From NCBI GenBank assembly GCA_016708435.1, contig JADJFV010000001.1, positions 310,001-374,000 of the forward strand: 64,000 nucleotides of DNA. The letters run 5' to 3'. Source of the stretch: Leptospiraceae bacterium (GTDB lineage Bacteria > Spirochaetota > Leptospiria > Leptospirales > Leptospiraceae). Below, piece after piece: positions 1 through 8,139 of this stretch. The stretch's first letter is position 1; every line of letters starts with the position of its first letter. The notes under the pieces are model-generated. The model ran no database searches and was not told where the DNA came from. It worked only from the letters and a program-made list of their open reading frames with translations. The position numbers were made by a program, and so were the translations under genes.

Positions 1-189
1 CATCAAGTAGAGTAATTCATCTTTTGCGCTAGCGTCTTTTGCTAATTCACGAACAGATGGAATTGCTGTTTCATAATCTTCCGCATAAAATGCATTTTCC
101 GTCTTAGCGATCTTTTCAATATAATTTGTTGCGCAGTAAGAAAAAAGCGCGAATAAAAGAATAAAACTAGAATACTTGATGTATTTCAT
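1..189 (-). CDS. Lipoprotein, COG3014-like, N-terminal part (runs off left edge)
   Basis: Only the first 63 codons are in the window. The protein begins with a hydrophobic signal segment ending in a lipobox-like F-S-Y-C, with the acylated Cys at residue 19, so a lipid-anchored envelope protein is expected. After it come residues typical of the COG3014 family (an 'AEDYETAI' TPR-like stretch and a 'DELLYLM' stretch). A purine-rich site (AGAGGGG) lies upstream of the ATG. It follows the LpoB-like lipoprotein gene by 24 bp on the same strand, and COG3014 and LpoB proteins are often neighbours in other bacteria, which supports both calls. The family is inferred from a short fragment. Confidence 0.6.
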   Translation of the reverse strand, partial: MKYIKYSSFILLFALFSYCATNYIEKIAKTENAFYAEDYETAIPSVRELAKDASAKDELLYLM

Positions 190-213
190 TTTACCAACCA
201 ACCCCTCTGTTAC

Positions 214-762
214 TCACAGCTTGTTTACGGTAAGTCTTTTTATTACTGAAAGCGACTTCCCTGTCTCAATACTCAAAAGTTCTACATTCAAGACTTGCTC
301 TACAATTTTATCACCACCACTTCGAAACATATTTTCATCTATAGATGTTCTTATAAAGTAATTAGGCGATTTGAGATTAGCCGCAGAAAGATCAGTTCCT
401 AATTGCTGGCTGAGTTTAATCTCTTTTAGCTGCTCTGCTCTTTTGTCTGTGCGGATCGTTAAAATCTTTCCAGAAAGCATAGTAGCGACTAACGTATTTT
501 CAAATACCTCTGTTGGAATTTGTTCAGACGTATCATTCTTAGTCTGAAGAATTGCAAGGGCAACGCCTTTAGGGCTTGGGTTCTTCTTAAAATGAACAAT
601 GACATCTTTGCCGATTTTGACGGCAGCAATTTCCAATTCTTGGCGAGTCAGTCCACCGCTATCACTAACACGGTCTTCCGTTTCATCCAGTCTTTGCCCA
701 CCGGATGCACAATTCTGCAAAAAGAAAAAAGAAATAGTTAAGATAAATAAGATTCGTAACAT
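214..762 (-). CDS. LpoB-like lipoprotein (putative penicillin-binding protein activator)
   Basis: The 182-residue protein has a lipoprotein signal peptide with lipobox L-Q-N-C (Cys18). The mature part alternates strands and helices as in the LpoB/COG3417 family: a conserved 'ENTLVATMLSGK' segment near residues 88-99 and a C-terminal 'NVELLSIETGKSLSV' segment like the strand that reports 'the protein's duties' in LpoB. In enterobacteria LpoB is an outer-membrane activator of PBP1b; that role here is inferred from family only. The start is supported by GGAG six bases before the ATG. It is the first gene of a two-gene unit with the COG3014-like lipoprotein downstream. Confidence 0.65.
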   Translation of the reverse strand: MLRILFILTISFFFLQNCASGGQRLDETEDRVSDSGGLTRQELEIAAVKIGKDVIVHFKKNPSPKGVALAILQTKNDTSEQIPTEVFENTLVATMLSGKILTIRTDKRAEQLKEIKLSQQLGTDLSAANLKSPNYFIRTSIDENMFRSGGDKIVEQVLNVELLSIETGKSLSVIKRLTVNKL

Positions 763-1066
763 GAATTACTCCAAAGTTATTTTTTGCCTTTTTATAAAAA
801 GAATCAATCTAAACGAAATCACCTTTTTTGTAAGCAAGTGAAATTATATTTACATGTTATAGGATTTTATCAACATTTTATTTTTGTATAGAACGGTTTT
901 AATTTAATCTTCCAACACAGTAATTTCCTTGAAAATCTGACAATATGCCTAAACCATATTGATTTTAGTTATGAGCCTACATATGTAAGTTCTAAATTCA
1001 CTGACTTGCCAATCCAAATACAGAGTGCAAAATTCTTATTTGATTATTCTGCATACGGTGAGTTAT
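763..1066. other. Intergenic region, no gene seen
   Basis: About 300 bases between the LpoB-like gene and the 3' end of the histidine kinase, both on the minus strand. It is very AT-rich and must hold the promoter of the LpoB-like gene; a TATAAA-like box lies near 794-800 in minus-strand orientation. No convincing ORF, RNA or strong hairpin was found. Confidence 0.4.
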
Positions 1067-3022
1067 TTAAACAATCTCAATTTCAGGCATCTTTAATTCT
1101 GCGAAGTATTTTCCGTCTTCAATTTTATCTGAAAAATTTATTCTTAATGCTTCTACTCTTTTTAGAATTGTGATATGACCATTTCCTACTTGAACTTTTT
1201 CTTGATTCCAATTTGTATTTGAAAGCATTTGAAATACAATTTTATTATCTTGTGAGGTTAGAGTCCAATGGGAAATTCCGTATCCATATTTCAAATCATT
1301 GTTTACAAGTTCAGAAATGATGTTCAATAAATTAGAATAACTTTCTTTTGGGATTCGACTTTTATTAGAATATTTTTCTGATTGAAATACTATTTTTCTT
1401 TCTGCTAGATTGTATCTTCTGATCAGGAAAATTTGCAATCCTACTGCAAAATTTTCTTCTATGCTTTTCATATCCTCAAAAATTAATAATCGATTCCTCA
1501 GTCCTTTTAAAACCGAGTTGATTGTGTTTTCAATTCTTTCTTTAGCGGAAGAAGGAATGATCATATCCTTCTGTATGAGATTCAATTGAAATGATAGATC
1601 TAAAAGTTTCCCTCCTAGATTATCATGAATGTCTGCGAAGATTTTTTCTCTTTCTTCTACTATCTCTAATTCTTTTTTTATCCTTTCCGTCGCTCTTTCC
1701 CATTGAAGTTTTTCTAACTCTCTTTCGTATTTTTCTTCGGTTTGACGTCTTCTTTGATATGTGAAAAAAGCCATGAGCCCATAGAAAAACAAAAAAGCAA
1801 AATCAGCAGTGAAATAAATGGAATCATATTTTGTAAAAAATACATAATCAACAATTGCAGTAAGGTAGCTTAAAAACATAAATATAGTTAGCATAAATTC
1901 AATTTTTGTATTCCAGGAATGTTTGATTGAATGAATAAGAGTAAGAGAAAAGTTATTTCTTAATCTTAATTCTCTTTTGTATGTTTCTAAAAAATCTTTA
2001 AGTCCTATGTATCCAATTCTATATACGATCAAATAGAAAAATACTAGCAATCCTGAATTTGATACAACATTATATAAAAAGAAAAAGGTAAGTGCGTGAG
2101 GTAAAAATAACTTTATAAAAGAAAGTAGCAATGTTAAAAGAAAATTAAATTTAGTGAGCCAATGAATCCTATCATCAATTAAGTAATTTGCAAAAAAAAT
2201 CATCGTTCCAGATAGAAGTATAAAGGATATAGAATATATGTTTTGTTGAGTATTCGAATCTTCGATAAATCTAAATGCGATATAACTATCAGAGAATCTA
2301 AAAATCCCATATAGAAATAAACTGAAAGAAAAATATAAATTAAACTTCTGTCCCGGATAAATCAAAAATAGAACCAAGTAAAAAATGGCAAGAATAAGGT
2401 AGGAAGTATGGATAACAAATCTAAATAAATCCCATTGCCTAAAAGCAAGATTTTCAATTGTGTCAATTTCAGATGAATTTAAAAAAATTGCTAAATAGGT
2501 ATCTCGGATATCACCTGTTAGCCGGAAATATAAATGATTTTCGCCCTGCTTTAAAAGTTCAGAAGGAATAGAGATTAAGGGAAAGCGAGTGGCTTTGTGA
2601 ATTTTTACTTTTCCAACTTCATCTAGATGAATCTCGGATTTCAAAAGCTGACCATTCAAATAAATTTCCCAGTTGATGCCTATTCTTTCTAACAAAATTC
2701 CGTAGACGATATTTTTACCGGGTAATTCTTTTAGATGAAAAGTTGTGCCTATCGTAAATGTATCAGCCCTTCTCTCATTCAAATCCATGATTCGATTGGC
2801 TAATTCAAATTTTTCCGGAAATATTTTTTTTATGCGAATGGACTTGAATACCTCTTCATGAAAACTGATGATTCTACAATCCATACAATTCTCCGGTTTT
2901 AAATGAATCCATTCTAGCTCAAATCCTTCTCTGATAAAGAACTCTGATTTGGTTAAATCAATAGGTTGACCGCCTAATTCAAAAACGAAAAAAAACAGGA
3001 CAATTTTTTTTAACAAACTCAT
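1067..3022 (-). CDS. 7TMR-DISM sensor histidine kinase, orphan
   Basis: A 651-residue membrane kinase. In order: signal peptide (1-18), extracytoplasmic beta-rich domain like 7TMR-DISM extracellular modules (about 20-200), a block of about seven to eight hydrophobic helices (about 205-420), a charged coiled coil (about 420-460), a HisKA_3-type phosphoacceptor motif 'DIHDNLGG' with His466, and a C-terminal ATPase-like domain. The ATPase domain is weak: an N-box can be read at 'SELVNNDLKYGYG' and a G-rich stretch at 'VGNGHITILKRVEAL', but no DxGxG motif is visible. Family knowledge places such kinases in ligand sensing with a separate response regulator; none lies next to it. The start codon is the first ATG of the open frame and gives a good signal peptide. 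Confidence 0.8.
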   Translation of the reverse strand: MSLLKKIVLFFFVFELGGQPIDLTKSEFFIREGFELEWIHLKPENCMDCRIISFHEEVFKSIRIKKIFPEKFELANRIMDLNERRADTFTIGTTFHLKELPGKNIVYGILLERIGINWEIYLNGQLLKSEIHLDEVGKVKIHKATRFPLISIPSELLKQGENHLYFRLTGDIRDTYLAIFLNSSEIDTIENLAFRQWDLFRFVIHTSYLILAIFYLVLFLIYPGQKFNLYFSFSLFLYGIFRFSDSYIAFRFIEDSNTQQNIYSISFILLSGTMIFFANYLIDDRIHWLTKFNFLLTLLLSFIKLFLPHALTFFFLYNVVSNSGLLVFFYLIVYRIGYIGLKDFLETYKRELRLRNNFSLTLIHSIKHSWNTKIEFMLTIFMFLSYLTAIVDYVFFTKYDSIYFTADFAFLFFYGLMAFFTYQRRRQTEEKYERELEKLQWERATERIKKELEIVEEREKIFADIHDNLGGKLLDLSFQLNLIQKDMIIPSSAKERIENTINSVLKGLRNRLLIFEDMKSIEENFAVGLQIFLIRRYNLAERKIVFQSEKYSNKSRIPKESYSNLLNIISELVNNDLKYGYGISHWTLTSQDNKIVFQMLSNTNWNQEKVQVGNGHITILKRVEALRINFSDKIEDGKYFAELKMPEIEIV

Positions 3023-3367
3023 ATACTAGTGGCTAATTTTTATTAGTCTACCAAATAACTTTTACTTTGTAATTTTCAATCATCTAATAGTTCTTTTGGA
3101 AGCGGAACAAAAAAAAATTGTTTGTTTTAAAAAGACCTTTTGCGTTAGTTGCATTCATGACACCAAGGTTGGATAAGTGAATAGACTAAGTCAAGGAAAA
3201 ATTATAAGTGCGCCTGGTGATAAATAATTCTTCCTTTGTCTTAAAAGACTGAAAACAAATATCAATTATGCCATGAAAAAATTTTTGTATTTAGTCTTGC
3301 TTTCCTTCAGTCCTGTCTGGATGAAATAACGCTTTGATCTAAGTATGACTTAAGATAATACCAACTA

Positions 3368-3466
3368 GCAGTCCATGTTGCAGTTCTCCTATCAGTTCAA
3401 TTATACTCTCAAATTTTTAAGACTAAAGATAAACTGCAACATGAACCGCAACATGGACTGCAACGA
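3368..3466. repeat. Inverted and direct repeats based on GCAACATGGAC
   Basis: GCAGTCCATGTTGC at 3368-3381 is the exact reverse complement of GCAACATGGACTGC at 3448-3461. A second right-hand copy, AACTGCAACATGAAC at 3432-3446, pairs with 3371-3385 at 14 of 15 positions, so the left arm can pair with either of two overlapping right arms. The spacer is about 50-65 bases. Alternative pairing of this kind is what one expects of a switchable structure, but it could also be a small tandem duplication. Confidence 0.55.
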
Positions 3467-3704
3467 GGGGATAGGCAAAGTAAACCATTAGTGTATCTAT
3501 GCTTATCAAGATATTGAATACAACTTTGCTCTCCCAAAAACTTAGTAGAAATATAAATTGACTGTTCTAACTGATACAATTACAATTGTAAAAAATAATT
3601 ATTTCCTATAGAAATAACGGTCTTGAAAAATTTCCTATAACTATACAGGAATGATTGCAACATATGCGAATTAATTTAATTGCATCAAGTCACAGCGAGT
3701 TACG

Positions 3705-3721
3705 GCATAATATTATTATGC
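3705..3721. promoter_or_regulatory. Small stem-loop upstream of ankyrin lipoprotein gene
   Basis: GCATAAT at 3705-3711 and ATTATGC at 3715-3721 form a perfect 7-bp stem with a 3-base loop; flanking TTACG and CGTAA extend it with a bulge. It lies 48 bases before the start of the ankyrin gene, where an operator or leader structure would be placed. No T-run follows, so it does not look like a terminator. Confidence 0.35.
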
Positions 3722-3768
3722 GCTCGTAAGAATACTATGAATGAATAAATTAAGGTAAATTAAAACAA

Positions 3769-4434
3769 TTGAGAAAAGAACTTATAAAAAAAACTCCACT
3801 TCAACTATTTATTGTTACGACATTGATATTAACTTTAAATTGTATAACCACAGGAATTCATAAAGCCTCAAAAACTGGGGACTTAGAAACAGCAAAAAGA
3901 TTAATCGGAGAAGGAGCCAGCATTAACGACTCGGATGGATGGAGTTTTTCACCGCTGCATTATGCTGCTGAGAATGGTCATTTGAATATGGCAAAACTTT
4001 TGATTGAAAATGGTGCCTTTGTAAATGCACTCGATGTTCGCGAATACACCCCATTACACTTAGCTGCCAGAGAAGGTCATTCAGAAATGGTTTATTATTT
4101 ACTAACCAAGGGAGCCAATAAAGAATTAAAATCATCTAGCACAGCCTACGAAAGAACACCATTAGACTTAGCAGTTATGGGTATGCATGAAACAACCAAG
4201 CAAGTTTTATATGACTGGATAATTTTTGAAGAAATCCCCAAAGGAGCAAGCAGCAACGGTCAATCTGCTCCCAAAGGCATTTATAAAGATATCGTAACTT
4301 TGCGAAATGGAGATATTCTCGAAAATGTAAAAGCAGTGGTTACTCGTAATTCTGTGGTAGTGACAAATGCAAAAGGAAAAGCGACCGAGTATAAAAAAGC
4401 AGATGTAAAAAAGATCTCTTTAAGAAGAATGTAA
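3769..4434 (+). CDS. Ankyrin-repeat lipoprotein
   Basis: A 221-residue exported protein with lipobox L-T-L-N-C (Cys25), followed by about four ankyrin repeats (about 30-160), recognised by TPLHLAAREGH and SPLHYAAENGH signatures. The C-terminal 55 residues form a separate small domain ('IVTLRNGDILENVKAVV...') also seen at the ends of other leptospiral envelope proteins. Ankyrin repeats mediate protein binding; the partner is unknown. The start is TTG, with AAGG about 14 bases upstream, and it is the only nearby start that keeps the whole signal peptide. The next gene on the strand begins 37 bp downstream. Confidence 0.75.
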   Translation: MRKELIKKTPLQLFIVTTLILTLNCITTGIHKASKTGDLETAKRLIGEGASINDSDGWSFSPLHYAAENGHLNMAKLLIENGAFVNALDVREYTPLHLAAREGHSEMVYYLLTKGANKELKSSSTAYERTPLDLAVMGMHETTKQVLYDWIIFEEIPKGASSNGQSAPKGIYKDIVTLRNGDILENVKAVVTRNSVVVTNAKGKATEYKKADVKKISLRRM

Positions 4435-4471
4435 GAACAATCTCAAACTATGCAACTTCCACTCTATTAAT

Positions 4472-4777
4472 ATGAAGCGATTTTTATTTTTATGCCTACT
4501 ACTTATTTCTACGGCAATTAGTTCTCAGACAAACGAAAACGGATTACCCCAAATGACTGAATATATAGGAAAAGCTCAAACATCAAAACAGGGAGCGGGC
4601 TTAGTTATAAAGAATGGAGTTATTTATTTTCTAAAAGGAAAATCTGAATGGGAAAAAATGTATGAAGGCAAAATAGTATTAGTCAAAGGAATATTAACTG
4701 CACAAGAATCTTCTACCCCACTCAAGAACGAAAAGGGAGAATACAGCACGGGAGTAGAAGGAACTCAGTATTTTTAG
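4472..4777 (+). CDS. Exported hypothetical protein, 5' part of a frameshifted gene
   Basis: A 101-residue product with a signal peptide (cleavage likely after S-S near residue 18). The protein family was not recognised; the segment 'YEGKIVLVKGILT' looks like an OB/bicarbonate-free small beta domain. The frame ends at TAG 4775-4777 directly after a T5 run (4771-4775). Adding one T restores an uninterrupted frame that reads '...TQYFLDNYQLPKV...' into the downstream piece to 5061. The full-length protein would be about 196 residues. I read this as one gene broken by a one-base deletion, either a sequencing error or a young pseudogene. Confidence 0.5.
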   Translation: MKRFLFLCLLLISTAISSQTNENGLPQMTEYIGKAQTSKQGAGLVIKNGVIYFLKGKSEWEKMYEGKIVLVKGILTAQESSTPLKNEKGEYSTGVEGTQYF

Positions 4778-4866
4778 ATAATTATCAGCTTCCTAAGGTT
4801 AGAGAAAGCTCTTCCTTCGTAGTCGTTTTCAAAAAAAATATTCCAGACCAAACTGCCGAACAAATT

Positions 4867-5061
4867 GTGGACAAATACAATTATCCTCACTGGGAAGGTA
4901 TGGACAGCAGCAAGGGTAAGAAATATTTTTATAGCACAGGAAAAAAATACTTTATGATATTTCCTACCGAAAAAGAGAAAATGGAGACAATCCAAATACT
5001 AAATAAAATCCAAGAAATTCATGAAATCTATACACCGGACTGGAAAATCCAAAAAGATTAA
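4867..5061 (+). CDS. 3' part of the frameshifted exported hypothetical gene
   Basis: The reading frame from 4867 is open upstream to the T5 run at 4771-4775 and has no ribosome binding site of its own, so the ATG at 4867 is probably internal. The encoded segment is Lys-rich and ends 'YTPDWKIQKD'. It belongs to the same polypeptide as 4472-4777 once one T is restored. No family recognised. The gene ends 4 bases before the convergent GMC oxidoreductase. Confidence 0.4.
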   Translation: MDKYNYPHWEGMDSSKGKKYFYSTGKKYFMIFPTEKEKMETIQILNKIQEIHEIYTPDWKIQKD

Positions 5062-5065
5062 TCTT

Positions 5066-5734
5066 TCAATTTACCCTTGCTGCTTTCTCTGCGGCCAATG
5101 CACGTGAGGCGCGAAGACTAAGACTCATCGTTGTTATCTGTGGATTTACCGAAAGCCCGGTTGGAAATACGGATGCATCCATGACAAAGATATTCTTATG
5201 ACCATATAACTCAAAGTTAGGCGCAATAGCTCCTCCCTCGGGCGAATCGGCAGCTTGGATAGACCCATGTGGATGTGCAGAACCGATGTTAATCGAATCT
5301 GCTGTGGCGGACTCTTTTAATATCCAATCAAAATTAGAATTCTTTTCTACGATATAAGGTTTTTTCATACGAGTAAATGGGAATATTAGTTGCTTTGCGC
5401 CAGCGGCTACTTGAACTTCGGCAAGCATTTTTAATCCACGTAGTAGATTACGACCATCCGTAGGCGTTATTTCAAAATAGACTTTTCGTTTTCCTGATTT
5501 CCATTCTACACGAGCATTGGTTTCTCCGTCTGCTCCGTCTCTTACTAATACAATCCCGGCTTGTAAATGTAAATAATCCTTCATTACGTCAAATTGCTGT
5601 TTGCCGTAAAAGGGAACGAGGGATGTAGCCAACGCCGGACGGAAAGGAGCGGTTTCTAGCCAGAAGCCGTAACCTGTATTATCCTGGTTGTGTCCATCTT
5701 TGATGACAATAGATTGGGGTGGACCGGAGAACAT
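5066..5734 (-). CDS. GMC oxidoreductase, C-terminal part (after in-frame stop)
   Basis: This is the C-terminal half of a GMC-family flavoprotein. It contains the substrate-binding region, the catalytic-His region 'NIGSAHPHGS', and the closing FAD-contact segment 'FVMDASVFPTGLSVNPQ'. It is in the same reading frame as 5744-6670 and is separated only by TAA (5744-5746) and three sense codons (E-I-K). Joined, the enzyme would be about 535 residues, normal for the family. The ATG at 5732-5734 has no good ribosome binding site, so independent translation is doubtful. Confidence 0.7.
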   Translation of the reverse strand: MFSGPPQSIVIKDGHNQDNTGYGFWLETAPFRPALATSLVPFYGKQQFDVMKDYLHLQAGIVLVRDGADGETNARVEWKSGKRKVYFEITPTDGRNLLRGLKMLAEVQVAAGAKQLIFPFTRMKKPYIVEKNSNFDWILKESATADSINIGSAHPHGSIQAADSPEGGAIAPNFELYGHKNIFVMDASVFPTGLSVNPQITTMSLSLRASRALAAEKAARVN

Positions 5735-5743
5735 TTTTATTTC

Positions 5744-6670
5744 TTACTCAAAGAGCGCAAATATGGTAGTAGTTGGATGCACTTTAAAATTTCTTCCTAC
5801 CCAATTATTTCCGAGACTTGATCTTTGCAGTAGTGCAGGACCTTCAACGGCACCGGCACTTACAATTACAACGGGAGCTTGAATTTCCATTTCTTTTATT
5901 AATTCATCTGAATATTTTTCATATGGGTCTGGTGTAAATTCCGCAAGGACAGTTTTTATTTTTCCATCTTCTATTTTGATTGCGCGCATATTCGTGATTA
6001 TCTGCGCCCCGTATTCAAGGGCATCGGGTAGAAAGGTAAGAAACATAGACTGCTTTGCATTAATAGGACAACCCATACCACATCTTCCAAGTCCATGACA
6101 ACCTCGATTATTATTTGGTAATACTTCTGGATGAAGACCCAATTTCTCTCCGCCTTTACGCAAAACATTATTATTCCGATTGATTAATGCTTCTGGAACT
6201 TGATGAACTCCGAGCCTTGCGTGAATTTCTTCTATATAAGGATTCATCTTTTCTTTGGAATAATCTTTTAGACCAAATCGCTTGTCCCATTCATCCGTTA
6301 CATAGATCGGGGGATAAAGCGATGTTTGCCAATTAATAGTAGTAGAGCCGCCTAACGTTCTGCCTTGCACAATATTCAACGTTTGCTCTTCTGCAAGTAT
6401 GAATCCCGCATCTCTATAAAGCCGAGTGTTGGATAAAAACTCATCTCCATTGAATTGTGCCGGAGTAAAATAAGATCCTTCTTCTATCAATACAACTTTC
6501 CAGCCATTCTTGGAAAGCTCTGCTGCCGCAACGGAACCGCCTGCTCCTGAGCCAATAATTACAACGTCAGCGGATAATTTCCACTTGCCGTTTCGGATTT
6601 TATTTTCCTCCATAATTTCTTTGTGTTTTTTTGGAGTGATGATTTTATTATTTATTTCAGGGATTCCCAT
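5744..6670 (-). CDS. GMC oxidoreductase, N-terminal part (ends at in-frame TAA)
   Basis: The N-terminal FAD-binding half: dinucleotide motif VIIGSGAGGSV (about residues 37-47), 'IEEG' ribose-binding end of strand 2, the GMC signature 'QGRTLGGSTTINW', and a cysteine motif 'RCGMGCP' typical of the cholesterol/alcohol oxidase-like branch with a gluconate-dehydrogenase-type small subunit. The frame stops at TAA after 'FALFE' and resumes in the same frame, so one base substitution (for example GAA to TAA) explains the break. It follows the small-subunit gene with a 2-bp gap, so the two form an operon. Substrate unknown; family members oxidise alcohols with electrons passed to a cytochrome. Confidence 0.75.
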   Translation of the reverse strand: MGIPEINNKIITPKKHKEIMEENKIRNGKWKLSADVVIIGSGAGGSVAAAELSKNGWKVVLIEEGSYFTPAQFNGDEFLSNTRLYRDAGFILAEEQTLNIVQGRTLGGSTTINWQTSLYPPIYVTDEWDKRFGLKDYSKEKMNPYIEEIHARLGVHQVPEALINRNNNVLRKGGEKLGLHPEVLPNNNRGCHGLGRCGMGCPINAKQSMFLTFLPDALEYGAQIITNMRAIKIEDGKIKTVLAEFTPDPYEKYSDELIKEMEIQAPVVIVSAGAVEGPALLQRSSLGNNWVGRNFKVHPTTTIFALFE

Positions 6671-6672
6671 AA

Positions 6673-7176
6673 TTAGCCTTCGTATCCGATGGATTTTTGA
6701 TATTCTTTGCTGCTCGATAGCAAATACATACTGAATTGTCTTAGAACTGCGAAGAGTCCTCTTTTTGTTCGAGAAGAAGAGTTTTTCCAGGAAAGAAGCC
6801 TCTTTTCTCTATCCTCTCGATTTAGTTTTACAAGAGGGGTAAGGGAAAAATCTAGAACCAGAGCGGCTAATATAGAAGAAGGCGCTCCCGCTAATTCGTG
6901 GACTAATTCTTTTGTCGGGAGCGGAGAAGGATGTCCGTATACATAATCATCTAAAGCCTTACCCAAATCAAAATTCGCAATTGGATTTCCCTCTAAAAAA
7001 ATTTCTCCAAGAGATCGCATATTAAAATACTCTTCCGGTGAAATTCCTCTTAAGGCTGGAGTAGTTAGCGAATTACCGCAATTTACCCCTTCAATCGAGA
7101 GTGCAGTAATTGCAAATGCCTTGAGTGAAATTTTCAGGAAACTATTTCTAGAAAACTCCGATTCAAATAATTTCAT
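6673..7176 (-). CDS. Gluconate 2-dehydrogenase subunit 3-like small subunit
   Basis: A 167-residue protein placed directly before the GMC flavoprotein, the usual place of the gluconate 2-dehydrogenase subunit 3 family. The N-terminus reads S-R-N-S-F-L-K followed by a hydrophobic stretch, resembling a Tat signal S-R-R-x-F-L-K with the second Arg replaced by Asn. The rest is helical, with a 'GNPIANFDLGKALDDYV' segment. Family role: export partner and assembly subunit of periplasmic GMC dehydrogenases. Its ATG overlaps the stop of the lipoprotein gene upstream (TAATG), so the three genes are translationally coupled. Confidence 0.6.
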   Translation of the reverse strand: MKLFESEFSRNSFLKISLKAFAITALSIEGVNCGNSLTTPALRGISPEEYFNMRSLGEIFLEGNPIANFDLGKALDDYVYGHPSPLPTKELVHELAGAPSSILAALVLDFSLTPLVKLNREDREKRLLSWKNSSSRTKRGLFAVLRQFSMYLLSSSKEYQKSIGYEG

Positions 7177-7925
7177 TAGAAGTTTTCCTCTTCCTTACTC
7201 TTTGTTTTTGACTTCGGTCTTGGTTTTACCTCTTTCGTGCTTTTTGGCTCACTGCCGTCTTTTTGTTCTTCGTTTAGAATTTTATTCACAGTGTCTAATT
7301 TTACTTCGCCCCCAAAAGAAATTACAAAAGCTCCTGTTTCTTTAAGGATATAGCTGATTGGAAATTCGATTAGATATTGACTGCCCATTGGAATGATTTC
7401 TAAATCAATTCCAGCATCTTGATTCTTCTTCTTGAAGACTGCCTTCTTTGGCTTTAATTCTCCACCGACTAACATCCTGTAAACCGGACCGCTCAAGATT
7501 GCTTCCGCCATTTGATTTTCTTGGGTGCCAGAGGGTGCTGTTGTTTTATTTTGTCTAAATACAAATACATATTGATTGTATTCATCCTTAAAAGGAACCA
7601 TCGGAAAGGAGTCAGTTTCTATTCTTTTATTGAGAGAACCTTCCGAGCCAGCGTATTTAAAATGTAAGACGATCGAGGCATCTGTTTCTTTCTTAATTCC
7701 TGAAAAAACTCCATCTAGTTTTTTTAATTCAGGCTTATTGATCACGTCATCAATATCTAGATTTGCTACTGGTGAATTGACTCCACCCATTGCGAATAAC
7801 GCTTTTGAAAAGGAAATTCTATATTCGGATTTGAATTTTTTATCAGCAGTCAATTCGATATAATGAAAAATATCAAAACAAGAAACACAAAAGAGACAGA
7901 CCATAACTATAAATATTTTTTTCAT
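7176..7925 (-). CDS. Lipoprotein of unknown function, first gene of GMC operon
   Basis: A 249-residue lipoprotein with lipobox C-V-S-C (Cys16). The mature domain is beta-rich with no recognised family; the last 30 residues are Lys/Glu/Pro-rich and likely disordered. It overlaps the next gene by one base (TAATG), which places it with the GMC oxidoreductase pair. It may anchor or accompany the dehydrogenase at the membrane, an inference from position only. Confidence 0.6.
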   Translation of the reverse strand: MKKIFIVMVCLFCVSCFDIFHYIELTADKKFKSEYRISFSKALFAMGGVNSPVANLDIDDVINKPELKKLDGVFSGIKKETDASIVLHFKYAGSEGSLNKRIETDSFPMVPFKDEYNQYVFVFRQNKTTAPSGTQENQMAEAILSGPVYRMLVGGELKPKKAVFKKKNQDAGIDLEIIPMGSQYLIEFPISYILKETGAFVISFGGEVKLDTVNKILNEEQKDGSEPKSTKEVKPRPKSKTKSKEEENF

Positions 7926-8033
7926 TGATTACTCCATTTCAACTAGCCTAAAAAATGGGAATAAGAGATGCAACTGAAATTTAAGTAACTTGAACTGGAA
8001 AAGAAATGGGAATATAAAGAAGCAAAAGAGCTA

Positions 8034-8105
8034 GTAACCGCAGAAAGCGCAAAAGCGCGCAAAGAAAAGATTTAACATTTCTCTGCGAACTTTGCGCCTT
8101 CTAGG
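8034..8105. repeat. Dispersed hairpin repeat ('gcgcaaag' type), copy 1
   Basis: An imperfect inverted repeat: the left arm near 8037-8068 (ACCGCAGAAAGCGCAAAAGC...) pairs with a right arm near 8079-8104 (TTTCTCTGCGAACTTTGCGCC). A related element lies at 58880-58954. Sequences of this type (CGCAAAG/CTTTGCG hairpins) are scattered between genes of many environmental bacteria. It lies between the GMC operon promoter and the 3' end of the LruC gene and may terminate transcription. Confidence 0.5.
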
Positions 8106-8139
8106 TCATATTTTTTACAAAATCATTAGAAACCTGAAA

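Larger units (their letters stand above)
3023..3768. other. 746-bp gene-free region with short repeats
   Basis: The longest non-coding stretch in the window. It holds an inverted/direct repeat set built on GCAACATG (3368-3466), a near-palindromic TTATTTC..AAATAA segment around 3598-3616, and a stem-loop just before the ankyrin gene (3705-3721). No protein-like ORF is visible on either strand. It separates the divergently transcribed kinase and ankyrin lipoprotein, so it must also contain both promoters. A degraded gene or an unrecognised RNA cannot be excluded. Confidence 0.45.
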
